Part shown: in pieces, positions 42,027-52,323 of the stretch
How the letters are laid out: each line of letters opens with the position of its first letter
How positions within the stretch are numbered: position 1 is the stretch's first letter
From: Pilasporangium apinafurcum
Lineage: Eukaryota > Oomycota > Peronosporomycetes > Pythiales > Pythiaceae
Length of the DNA: 64,000 nucleotides
NCBI GenBank assembly: GCA_001600495.1
Contig: BCKE01000023.1
Coordinates: 175,176 to 239,175 of the forward strand
Reading direction: 5' to 3'
The notes under the pieces: model-generated
Database searches by the model: none
What the model was told of the DNA's origin: nothing
The model's input: only the letters and a program-made list of their open reading frames with translations
Program-made: the position numbers and the translations under genes

Positions 42027-43412
42027 CTATAGCAAACTTGCCGCGGTCGATTGCTCACCCACCTGGAGCACCTGTGCGCCATGGCCGATCTGGGTGACAA
42101 AGCTCGTTGGGGTTGGGAAGCTGTGGTCACCAAAGAGCTCCGTTGGGTAGCCTTCGTCCAATTTCGCCATCAATTCCGCGGCATTTGCGCGGCGTAGCAA
42201 CACAACAATGCAGCCGCCGAATCCGCCGCCAGTCATTCTCGCGCCATAAACACCCGGAGATGCGCGTGCGATCTCCACAAGTGCATCCAACTGCGGTGTA
42301 CTGACCTCATAATCATCCTTGAGCGATTGGTGACTGGCGAACATCAGCTCGCCGGCCTCTTTGTATTTGTGAGCATTGACTAACGCCATCATGGCAACGG
42401 TGCGTTCGTTCTCTGTGATGACGTGACGAGCGCGTCGATAAACCAATTCTGAAAGGGAGCTCTTGACAACGTTAAGCTGGTCCATCGTAGCATCTCGCAG
42501 GTGTGTGATGTTTGGGTATTGCTGCTGCAACACCTTTACTGCTTCTTTACACTGACTCACGCGGTCTTTGTACTCACTGCCACTCAGTTCGTGGTTGACG
42601 TTGGAATTCGAGACCAAAATTACCACTTCCGGGTCCACAAACGGTACTTTGGTCGCCTCACGGGTTCGACAATCGATCAGTAACGCACAACCGTCTTGCC
42701 CACAGGATGAGATGAACTGATCCATGATACCACAGGGCACGTTGCAGAACTCGTGCTCGGCTTTTTGACAGAGCAGTGCCTTCTGCGTCAACGAGATCTT
42801 GTATTCGTCATTCGCTTGTAATTGGAAAACGCTCTCTAGAAAAGTGGCAAACGATACTTCCAAGGCCGCGGAACTACTGAGTCCACTGCCGAATGGCACG
42901 CGACTGGCGATCGCTGCCTGGACGTTCATCGCTGGCAGCTTTGTATGACGCGCGTACATGGCGGTCACACCTTTCACGTAATTCCCCCACTGCGACCGCA
43001 CACCGGGCGCTTCCAATGCTGCAGTCGCTTCGAATTCCACTATTTGTCCGGGGAATTTCAACGAGACAATCGTCGATTTGTTGTTGCTATCCAGTGGAGC
43101 TCTCCGTCCTACGACGACTGTAGTCTTGTCAAGTGCTAGTGGCAGCACGAATCCATCGTTATAATCGGTATGCTCGCCAATCAAGTTTACGCGACCAGGT
43201 GCACAGGCGATTGTGAGGGAGGAGCGTGGGCATTCTTGTTGAGTCAGATGGAAGGCTGAGTAGAACAACGCAACCGCTTCTTCTACAACCTCAGCAACCA
43301 CTGCAGGAGTAGCAATGGTTGTGGATTTGACATCAGTGGCTGATGTGATTTCTTCTTCCGTTGCTGGTTCTGCTTCGGCCATAAGTACGTCGTCAGCGCT
43401 GGACGCGGTCAT
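42027..43412 (-). CDS. Galactokinase (GHMP kinase family)
   Basis: Single-exon gene of 461 residues; it phosphorylates galactose to galactose-1-phosphate, the entry step of the Leloir pathway. The galactokinase signature GRVNLIGEHTDYN is at about residue 73. The GHMP ATP-binding loop follows as VPFGSGLSSSAALE, then GIMDQFISSCGQDG with the catalytic Asp, and the C-terminal GHMP motif GARMTGGGFGGCIVVL. A ~55-residue N-terminal extension rich in Thr, Ala and Glu precedes the core and looks disordered. The start is the ATG at 43412; no later ATG precedes the core in good context. Confidence 0.95.
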   Translation of the reverse strand: MTASSADDVLMAEAEPATEEEITSATDVKSTTIATPAVVAEVVEEAVALFYSAFHLTQQECPRSSLTIACAPGRVNLIGEHTDYNDGFVLPLALDKTTVVVGRRAPLDSNNKSTIVSLKFPGQIVEFEATAALEAPGVRSQWGNYVKGVTAMYARHTKLPAMNVQAAIASRVPFGSGLSSSAALEVSFATFLESVFQLQANDEYKISLTQKALLCQKAEHEFCNVPCGIMDQFISSCGQDGCALLIDCRTREATKVPFVDPEVVILVSNSNVNHELSGSEYKDRVSQCKEAVKVLQQQYPNITHLRDATMDQLNVVKSSLSELVYRRARHVITENERTVAMMALVNAHKYKEAGELMFASHQSLKDDYEVSTPQLDALVEIARASPGVYGARMTGGGFGGCIVVLLRRANAAELMAKLDEGYPTELFGDHSFPTPTSFVTQIGHGAQVLQVGEQSTAASLL

Positions 43413-44129
43413 GATGCAGTGGTCTACTAGTAGAACAAATGCGAGGAGCTCTTGTTTGCTGTCTGATGAGCAAAACGAATTGTGTGACTGACTGACACGC
43501 TCAAATCCCTAACATCCCTCTATATGAACAGGCGGTCCATACTTCAAGTGAGATTTTGCACTTAGTTGAGTGACATGCCATGTTGCAGTCACAATGAGAA
43601 TTGCAACAGCATTTGGGCGAAAACTGAAGGTATAATGCGCGATAGATGCTAGTAGATACTGTCAGTATGTACATTGGATTACAAGCTATTACAGGACATG
43701 CATGCACGTGTTAAAGTTGTCCGATGTGAGCATGACTTGTAGATGCAGTGGCACGATGGCACTAATGATAACAGACAGAAACAACAGAATATCCTTTATA
43801 AGAACATGCCTCGTTAATGTACCGCCTGTGGTTGAGGAGGGACTCCCTTCACTTCATATCCCATCTCCATCAACTGACTTCGATGGCTGGAGGTCCATGT
43901 AATGGATTCTTCCGTCCATGAAGATGGATAACGTTGGTGAGGTAATAGAAAGCGAGTGTGCTCCGCCGAAGATAGAGCGAGAAATGTGCGCTGAGACTTG
44001 ATCAATGCCTTCACCAGTTTCAAGTTGTTATATAACAAAGAGCAACCTATAAAATCAGCTACAAAGAATATTATTGGTTAAAATTATACATCAGAGAAAC
44101 CAGATGCCACATCCCAATGCGAAGCCCTC
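43413..44129. other. Intergenic region galactokinase / potassium channel
   Basis: Divergent promoters of galactokinase and the channel. A minus-strand frame at 43814-44038 without an ATG contains a protein-like stretch (FLLPHQRYPSSWTEESITWT, then QLMEMGYEVKGVPPQPQ). It may be a relic of a repeated oomycete domain. I do not call it a gene. Confidence 0.35.
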
Positions 44130-46054
44130 ATGATGGAGCAGCAGCAGCATACGGTACCAGTGGAGGATGTAGCGCTGCAGGTGGCGACAGGCATTGCGCC
44201 CATGCCGCAGAAAGTCGCAGTATATGACGAGCAGGTCTACTTACCCTGCACAGCCATGCTCACTTGCTCCTTGTGTTAGTCAAATTTATGTCAATGCTGC
44301 TGCTGTTCTGTAGCTCTCCAGAAAATCAGCAGCAAATGACCCAGCGTGGAAGACTACGCTTTCGATTTTGTCACACCTCGATCGTATTAAGCATGTGCGT
44401 TGGCTGTACCATTTTCTATTAAATCTGTAGCATTTCCTGTTTTATGGTAAACATATTGACTGCTATTACGTCAGTTGCGAAGCAAGCGGACCCAAGTGGA
44501 AAATGTCATGTTTACGTTGGCATGCATCAGCATCATTTGTGTGATGGTTGAGAGCGAATTGTTATGGAGTGACAAGCATCAATACCAAAGCGATGTCATG
44601 TCTTCTTCTTCTTCCATTGCGTTTGAATATTCAAGCACATTTCTGGTGGTGAAAAGTATCTTATCATTTGCATCCTTGCTATTAGTGATAGCCTTGATAG
44701 TCCGCTATCGTACGTAGCTCCTTATTATACTCTACATTTGTGGTTGAATGGTATTTATGTGACAACAAATATTTGATTGATGCGTAGACCTTGTCTGTCA
44801 AGTGCAATGTGAGAGTAACCAGCATGGTTCACATGTCAAGTTCTATCACTCGACATCTGGACTACGCGGGCAAGTTCGATGCTTCTTGCTTTGCCCTTGG
44901 CTTTGGATCACCGGGAGCTAAGATGGTTTGTTACTTTGTGCCTGTGCAGACGATTCCTCCTGGAGCTAGTGGTATGTGCGTTCCACATCCCTCCTTTAGT
45001 TTCCTTTCATGAAACGCAGCAACTGAATCACCTTGGTAAAGTCCACTATCATAAGTCATACTTTATCAGAAATTCATATCATGAACTTACTCGTGGCAAT
45101 TGATTACCTGGACATAGATGCGCTGGTCCTGCTTCGAGTGTATCTGCTCGGTCGTTTTCTACGTAATTGGTTTGGCTTTGATTCTTCGTCGTCTCGCATC
45201 TATTTGATTGGTTAGTGCAGCCAGTTGATTTAAATCTCCCACTACCATTTTCCTTGACTTAGACAATGTGGTTGAACAGGTGCCATTCAGAACGTGAATC
45301 TCTCGTCGGAGTGGTTCGCCATCAAGTACACGTTTCTCAAATCTCCTTTTCTATCGACTATTGTGGCATTGGGCATCGACTGGATACTCACGTCCACCGC
45401 TCTCAATTTTTTTGAACGGTAAGTGCGATTGTTATTAAAATAAATGCAAAAGTGTTGCTTAGATTTTGTTGCCAAATGTCCAGTGAGATCAATGGCAAGA
45501 TGATGACTATCCATGAAGCTGTTTGGCTCACGATCGTGACAATGACTGGCGTGGGATACGGCGAAATCTCTCCACAAACATTGGGCGGTAAATGCACGAT
45601 CGTGGTGGGCGCCATCATTGGTGGCTCCGTCATCACGTGTCTGCTACGCGTGGTTCTCATCGACGCACTGTTGTTCACGCCACAGGAGAAAATCGTGCTC
45701 GACGTCGTGCAGTTCCATCAGTACGTGCGGCAACGCAAGGAAGCTGCAGCGTTTCTGATTCAGCAGACCTGGAAATGGCATGATGAACGCACGAAGTGTC
45801 GTCATGAACGCAAGTACAAGGACCGTATCTATGCCGCAGCAGAGGCGTTCCGTCTATTACGCTTTACACAGCCCAGCGCCACTACTTCTTCTGAAGGTAA
45901 TGGGAATGTTCCCTTACAACTAGCGACAACATCGATCGCCAAGCAGATGGACGACTTGCAATCGAAAATGGCCACCCGATGTGCTTGCTCTTTGCATGAT
46001 TTAGAGACCACACTTCAGCTTTTCCGAAACATGGCAGCGACTTCGGCCTCGTAA
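44130..46054 (+). CDS. SK-type (calmodulin-gated) potassium channel
   Basis: Seven exons: 44130-44234, 44475-44709, 44788-44869, 44950-45035, 45118-45210, 45280-45418 and 45463-46054 (443 residues). SK channels have six membrane helices and open when calcium-calmodulin binds the C-terminus. S1 reads VMFTLACISIICVMVESELL. S2 is SILSFASLLLVIALIVRY. S3 is LLELVVCAFHIPP and S4 is LVLLRVYLLGRFLRNW. S5 is LSTIVALGIDWILTSTALNF. The pore has the potassium filter signature AVWLTIVTMTGVGYGEISP; S6 follows, then a basic IQ-like helix (AAAFLIQQTWKWH) and a C-terminal coiled coil. The exon 3 donor is GCAAGT, a GC-AG intron needed to keep frame. The first exon (weak GTCTAC donor) is the least sure. The 3' end overlaps the opposite TCAIM-like gene by 40 bp. 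Confidence 0.85.
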
Positions 46055-47407
46055 AAGTGTTTTCGACGTCGTGACCGTCTCCCTTTCTGCTCTGGTGTAG
46101 ATCTGTTGGTATTCTGCTTGCTATTGTAGTTATCCCTTCTATTAGTTTGTTGGTCATGTGTCGGCTTCGTTTTATCCTTTGATGTCAAGGCAAAACCAAA
46201 TTCTTCGATATGCTCGTATAAGAAATCGACGAGTTCAGCTGCATCCATCCCAAAAGGAATAAGAACCCCCATGCCATCCTGTGGTTTCTCCTCATCCCAT
46301 AGCACTTGCCCCTGTTTGCCTTCGGATGTGTCGATAGTTACAGCCAGCGTAATCTTGTTCCACACGAGACTATGGAGCCGTAATTCCATAAAATGCAGCA
46401 ACAAAAAATTCGCCAACCAGAAAAATACCTGTCGTTTCTGTTCTTTATCGTCGAGCTTTGGTAGAAACACGCGATTCGTGAGTAAGTTGGTCAACACTGC
46501 ATGTTGGGCAGCTACGCAATAACAAGATAATTGGCATACAAGGTGTGTTAATGACACTCATTAGGCAAATAACACAGCATAAATACTCACTCGGTCCATC
46601 TTCCAGACCAGTCGTGGCCACATGCACAATGTTCTTCTCACGTGTGAGCATCTGATAAAACAACTTATCGAAATTTACATTCTCGATATATTGCTGGCGG
46701 TTATGCGTGGTGGCATGCACGCCATGTTGCATTTCCAGAGTATCTTCTTCCGCAAGCCATTGCGCCAATGGTGTCATCACCGATGTACCGTCGTCTTTCT
46801 CCACAATGAGTGGAATTTCCGCCAAGTGGAACAAATCTTTCAAGATTCGCTTGGTTGTGCGTTGCCATTCCCGGGCAAATGGAGTTTGCAATGCTGATGA
46901 TGGGTCAAGTGTGCGCGTGGCAGAGGATGAGCGTGCGGAATTCGCTAGCGTACGTCTTATCAGCATTCCTGGTACTTCCATCACATACTCAACAGCATGG
47001 AAACTTGTTTCAGATGGCGTTATTATTGTTTCTGGTTTGTCTTGCTGTGTCTTGAGTATTTGGAATTGCAATGGAAATCGAATCGGTGCATACGGATCAT
47101 TATGCTGTGCATCAGCCAGCGCCAGCACGTGTTTTCTGGCACGATAGGCGTCGTTGTTGCAGCCACATGCTGCTAGTTCTAGAAACGCGTTCAGCTGTTT
47201 CATCGCTTGCTCATTACGTTGTGCATGGGCTATGGAATGTCGTTGGAGCGTGTCGGGATGCAGTCGTAGCAGCAGTGGCGACGCGAAATGCGTGAGATTC
47301 AGCGATTTCTTTGCGCTGGCATTGGAAGATCTAGTGGTGGACGTCCATCGCCGGTCATTCACACCGGCAATTCTTAGCTGTTGGCGGATGAACCTCTTCA
47401 TGCTCAT
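46015..47407 (-). CDS. TCAIM-like mitochondrial protein (DUF4460/DUF4461 type)
   Basis: Two exons, 46591-47407 and 46015-46511 (437 residues). The N-terminus is basic and Ser/Thr-rich (MSMKRFIRQQLRIAGVNDRR) like a mitochondrial presequence. The first conserved block ASPLLLRLHPDTLQRHSIAH, continuing AQRNEQAMKQLNAFLE, matches the J-like HPD-containing region of vertebrate TCAIM and relatives. The second half (FFWLANFLLLHFMELRLHSL, then IPFGMDAAELVDFLYEHIEEFG) fits the second TCAIM domain. Molecular function is not established for the family. The Lys/Arg-rich C-terminal 50 residues are encoded opposite the end of the potassium-channel gene. Confidence 0.75.
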
Positions 47408-47786
47408 TGAGAACTGAGTGACATAGAGGAGGGCGGTTGGTCGAAATCGAACCTTGATATTATCCTACAAAATTTATAGGTTATATTTATAGCGAATCAT
47501 ATGTCTCCATTAAAAATATCTTGTAAATAAGTTATAGCCAATCATATCGACCATAGAGATGGCTACATTTTTGAATGGGTCAAATGGCAAACGTAGGAAA
47601 GTTCAAAGCTGATCATTTTGTTTGAAGGCATAATAAGAATGAAAAGAGTTGGATTCTGCATTTATAAATTTAAACACCGTCACCATTGAGGGAATGATGT
47701 CAACGATTCCGACTAAAAACGTGGAGGGATGAAGAAGAAAAATGGTAATGTAGCCATTTCTCACAGCACTTTGAAAATGGAACACT
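47408..47786. other. Intergenic region TCAIM-like / GH72
   Basis: About 380 AT-rich bases: the promoter side of the TCAIM-like gene and the 3' side of the GH72 gene. No further feature seen. Confidence 0.45.
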
Positions 47787-49710
47787 TTACAGCATTGTCC
47801 AGATGGCAGCGATCAAAGTAGTCGCGACAGTGGCAGCAGTAGTCGCAGTCACGGTTCGCTTGATGCTGGCAGAAGTCACGGACGTTTCCGTCGCCTCGGC
47901 ACCGACAACATCCGCTTGAGCTGCAGTGTTTGAGGGTGTCAGTGTCTGGCCGACTGGAGTTGCTGATGACGCATCTTTGGTAAACGAATTGCCCTTTACA
48001 CCTGAACATACTGGCTGAACAACCGAACACGCTAGCATTTCAACTGAGGGAAAGACAGTATCAAGGGGCACGTCAGCCAAAGTAGTGTTTGTTGTAACGG
48101 AACACGCCAATGTATCTCACCGTTTGGAGTTGGAGGCAAATCTATGTTCATGGTCTTGGGGCATGTGAGGATCTTCGTCTTTGTCGGATTGTAGGAAGCC
48201 ATAGCGATGGTCGAGTTCTTGGTCGTGAGGTAGGCGGATTTGAGGTTGTTCAGCTCTGGATAGGGCACGAACTTGCACGGAATAGTGTCGTGGTCGCAGT
48301 TGTCCGGTTGGAAATATCCAACACCGTATCTGCCCGCGTCTTTCTTCTTGGTAAGTTCTGAAGAAGCAGAAACAATATTAGAGATTGTCTAGCGATAGTT
48401 TTCCTGCAGAAACTAGGCTAGAGTGAGGTAAAACGTACCTTCACCAGCGACGTGGTTGCGCTCAGTGCTAAACTCGAAGACGTTCCCTCCCACAATTTGG
48501 TCCGTCATTTCTTTTTCTTCATTCATCCACTTAGCCTAGATAGTTAGGAAGATAGAAAAATGAGAGGTGAGACCATTTTGTTGTCGCAATCAGACTGGAT
48601 GTGACTCAACATACATCGTAGAAGTTGCGCTGTCCTTCCCATCCATCGATGGTGTTATCCCCCAAGTTGCAGCCAAATTCACCAAACATAATGATGCGAG
48701 AGTAACCTGTGGCATCATATTCCTTCATGAGGCTCTGCAAACCAGCCGACTTGGAGTAACTTGTGTGCGTCTTGGGATCGCATTCCACGTACGGATTAAA
48801 CCCGATCCTGTTCATGATAGAAAGCACAAAAAAGCAAGTTTGAACGTCAGATCCGAAAGAGGCAGAACCTGAGTTTCAAAGATGTCACTCACCACTCTGC
48901 TCGAGTGAATTCGTTGTCATCTACACTGCAATCATAGTACTGAAGCCATTGCGCACGTGGGGGGATATCGGCAATGTCGAGACCAATAGGCACTGCACGC
49001 ATATTTGCCTTGCAACTCGACGCGTAATTGCGCACATCTCTCAGAAAAGCCTTTACACATGGAGCTGTGGTGGTGCCACCTGCCCCGTGAAGGTTCTGTA
49101 GGTTGTTTTCGTTACCAACACTGAAGCCGAGTGTGTTGTCATAAACAGCAAAGGCATTATAGACCATCTGAGCACGGGTGAAGAGCTCGTCTGGGTAGCA
49201 GGCTGGTGGGACAGCGTCAATGATGGCGCAGTTTTCACATCTATCAAGAAGAACAGAGTTTGGTCAGCATAAACAAAATATGACCAATCTAAACAAGGAA
49301 ATGTGCTTGTCTTACGGGGCGGCCATGCCAATGAGTACGTAAATACCAGCGTTCGAGCAGGCGCACATGAACTTATCATGTGAACGCGAAGGGTCAACAG
49401 AATAAAGTCGGATAGTATTCACACCCATTGACTTCATGATCTCGATGTGAGGACCCCAGACATCTTCATGTTCATCAGCAGCCCAATCGTAATTGTCGAC
49501 AGTGTAGAATTCGCCATCGTTCGGTCGCGGATAATATGCCATGCCTTTCATCCGAAACTCCATACCAGTCTCAGAGTTGAAGAACTTGTTGCCTTTCGTG
49601 ACGATGTGTGGTACCCACGCGTGGGTTTCTTCAATGAAATTGGCCGTCAAGAGCACTGAGGCTGAAGCCACGAGCGCGCATAGGTTGCGAACACGACATC
49701 CGAACATCAT
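47787..49710 (-). CDS. GPI-anchored GH72 beta-1,3-glucanosyltransferase (Gas/Gel-like)
   Basis: Six exons: 49316-49710, 48893-49240, 48615-48807, 48439-48535, 48121-48357 and 47787-48043 (508 residues). GH72 enzymes cut and rejoin beta-1,3-glucan chains at the outer plasma membrane to lengthen wall glucan. A signal peptide ([22 protein letters not shown]) leads into [17 protein letters not shown]-like [30 protein letters not shown] (acid/base Glu), and [12 protein letters not shown] (nucleophile Glu). The C-terminus has a Thr/Ala/Ser-rich stretch ending in a hydrophobic tail ([18 protein letters not shown]), as for GPI attachment. It belongs with the GH81 gene as a wall-glucan function in this window. 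Confidence 0.93.
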
Positions 49711-50253
49711 GTTGAGTTGGTGAGTAGTAGTAGTGGTAGTAGTACGAGTTTTGATCGTACTCGGGCGGAGGACGAAAGTGAAGGTGGTGGTGTGTCGTGC
49801 TTACTTGACGGCAAATGCAGAACTGAGAATATCTTATAGGACTGTACTTCTTTCTCATGAAGTCTTAGTAGCTGGCCGATCGCAGGGTGTTTTGCTTTCA
49901 TGAGAAGTGCGTCATGGAAGTTTCGATCGAGCAAACGGCCAATTCCAAATTCGTTTAAAATATTCAGAATCTGATTTCAGGAACCAGCACATGGGATTAC
50001 TCGTAGCCCACATCATGTAACTTACACACATCCCATATCCGACATTTTAAATCTGGAAGCAGATATCGCATTGCTGGAACGTATTCTGACAAGTTTCAGA
50101 TCCCTGCAATAAGAGGAATGCCAGAGTACACGCACACTTCAACACGCGAAACAACGGCCGGTCGTTAACATTACACAGGTTGTTGACAGTCACAAGCTCG
50201 CCGTCATTCGTGAACACTAGCTCATGGATATTTTTGACATCGTAGAAGTTTCT
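49711..50253. other. Promoter region of the GH72 gene
   Basis: About 540 bases upstream of GH72, including a (GTA/GTG)-rich run at 49722-49748. No second gene or RNA is visible. Confidence 0.4.
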
Positions 50254-50625
50254 TTAGAATATCCTGTTGGGATGCGAATGATGTGGTGCGTTGGAGTCTA
50301 TCCAATATGATCCTGGCCGTGGTTGAGATGGCAGAAGGAAAGGGCATTCACTCGCAAAATATTTCGGTGTAATATATCGCCAGTTATGCACATCAGATTT
50401 TTTTAACCTGTATTCCTTCACATCTCCTACCGGTGGGATATACTTTGATGTATTTTTTCTCCCTATCGATAGAAACCTGTTTCCAATTCTCTGCAATGAC
50501 CTCTTCTTTTTCAAAAACGGATGTGAGGCGATGACAGTGCATGCTCGAGGATATCGAGTGTATAGGAAATCAAAGTGATTGTCCAGAAAGTATGACGTGG
50601 TAGTATCGATGCGAAAGGAAGGCAA
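50254..50625 (-). other. Unassigned 123-codon open frame
   Basis: A minus-strand frame without an ATG start encodes a basic, Tyr/Pro-containing chain (FLKKKRSLQRIGNRFLSIGR; VHNWRYITPKYFASECPFLL). It abuts the truncated Fanzor end on the opposite strand and probably belongs to a transposon remnant or is the last exon of a lost gene. No family recognised. Confidence 0.3.
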
Positions 50626-50765
50626 AGATCACACTAGAAACATCTTTCTCAAGAATAAACACCTACTCTCCTGGACTTATTGACTCCAGATATTGGAGAT
50701 GGCTACTCCGTGATTGTCTAGTCTTAGCTTTTGCTGGTTGAGTCGGATCCAAACAAAAAACAGAG
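50626..50765 (+). mobile_element. Truncated right end of an IS607-like Fanzor element with candidate omega RNA (copy E)
   Basis: The + strand reads RNIFLK at 50634-50654, the same last residues as copy C, then a segment aligning with the noncoding 3' end of copy C through about 50760. Everything upstream of the last few codons is missing. Positions 50682-50689 (GACTCCAG) can pair with 50734-50744 (CTGGTTGAGTC, with a TT bulge), enclosing the GGAG/CTCC hairpin. It lies tail-to-tail with copy D and is inverted relative to it, so it is not part of that gene. Confidence 0.65.
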
Positions 50766-50817
50766 GTCCACCCTGAGTTACTCATATTTCATATAATCTC
50801 TTGAGATTAAATATTCT

Positions 50818-52323
50818 TCAATAACATTTACTCCACATGTTCTCTACCACACGCGGTACAGAACACGTGGGGGAATAAAGACTACATTCATCCGTTCCTG
50901 GAAATATAACAATGAGGACTTTTATCACCTCAGTTTTGATTTCGAGTACCGATTCATTCTTTTTCCTCGTAAACGCCTCGAGTCTCCTCTTTTTCTTCAC
51001 TTGGTCCATGAATAGTCTCAAAATGTTGATTGCGGCATTGATGTCACGATCCCACAATGTGCGATGGCATTCACTATTTTTGCAGTGTCGCACACCATAA
51101 AGACCGTCACTGACAATTTCTTCGTCAGGCACATATCCTTTCATCTCCTTGTGACAAGCACAACACAGCTTGCTCGCCCTAAACTCGTCCACATCAACAA
51201 CACGACACCTGGAATCAATTTGCTTCCGTAGAGTCGTTGTGGGAACAGCAATGTCGTCTTTAGCCGAGCTTGCGAAACTTGCATCTCCATACGCGATAAT
51301 GGTTCGTTTATTACCATCTGTAAGGTTCTTGACTACCTTCTCGTACGTCTGTTGTCGACGGATGTAGGTCGACCATCGTAGCCTCTTCATCCTCCTTGAT
51401 GAATACACGTCAAGAAGACGATCCAAATACACGAGACAAAATCTCACCCGTTTCAAATAGGAGACAAGGTTCGCAACTTTTGCCGAAGGAACCTTTTCAT
51501 TGAAGGTTTTGATGTCAAACTCAGCATCAGCTCACTCTTTAGTCAACTTTGTTCGTCTGTGGTAGCCGCACTCTCTGTAGAAATGGTCCTTCGACCAGTG
51601 GATGACTTCATGTTTGATGTTCTCTCCTTTCGGCTTTTGCAGCGTAGCCATGCTTTCATCTTTGTAGACAACAGCAGTGAAGATCTTCTTTCTTCCTGGA
51701 TCTAAACCGATGATCCGGTCTTCAAGAGAAAATATCTCTTTCTGCTCTCTCGTGGGAAGCTTTGGACGGGAGATTGTCACACCAACTGACATACCGTCAG
51801 TTAAGATGAAGTACTCAAACTCCTTTCACTGGCTTTTGGTCACAAGACCGATATTGAAGTACGTGGACCATAAGTCAGCTTTGTCGGCGTAAAGCTCAAC
51901 AGGGTCACCCAAAGCCTTAGCAAGTTCCTTCAGGACGGTAGTGTTGATCTTGATGAAAATGGGTTTGAACTGTTTCTGTGGAAGCAGAGAGCAGACTCGG
52001 CAACCCTTCATTCTATCATCCACATGAGCTTGTATGTCTTTCAGCATTGTGCGGAGAAAGGGCATGTAACATCCTGGAGAGCTCTTCAACTTGAGTGGCA
52101 GCGATCTGATCTCGTTTCTCACTCTATCTGATAATTCTTGCACCCAAACAACTTCATCAGTAGGGATGGGATACTTCTTGAACCTGGAGTATGCGGATAT
52201 CAGGTTGGATAAGCTATCCTGAGTTTAGGTGCTTGCACAGACCAGCAGTGAAACAGCACTCTTGGTTATCCTGCCTTGGTGCTTTTCAAAATAGTCACTG
52301 TCGCGAACGAGAGTTGCAAGCAT
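50818..52323 (-). pseudogene. Fanzor RNA-guided nuclease with in-frame stops (copy D)
   Basis: From an ATG at 52323 one reading frame of 501 codons runs to 50818 with no frameshift but stops at 52225-52227, 51826-51828 and 51532-51534. Domains in order: a short helical N-terminus (MLATLVRDSDYFEKHQGRIT), CRVCSLLPQKQFKPIFIKIN (equivalent to KGNRVFSLFP of copy B), RuvC-I as RIIGLDPGRKKIF, then VVDVDEFRASKLCCACHKEM with the relocated Glu and first zinc pair, the second pair CKNSEC, and RuvC-III LWDRDINAAINIL. Apart from the stops all catalytic positions are present. Shorter than copy B because it lacks much of the N-terminal region and the basic insertion. A small hairpin (TAATCTC-TT-GAGATTA, 50794-50809) follows the final stop. 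Confidence 0.82.

Noticed and set aside
43814-44038. Minus-strand gene fragment with a protein-like stretch (YPSSWTEESITW)
   Set aside because: There is no ATG, and upstream sequence on that strand overlaps the potassium-channel start. A domain relic is possible but unproven.
50254-50625. Copia-like protease (YWIDSNAPHH) in the minus-strand frame
   Set aside because: The DSGA/T-type active site is not matched and no other retroelement domain or terminal repeat is nearby.
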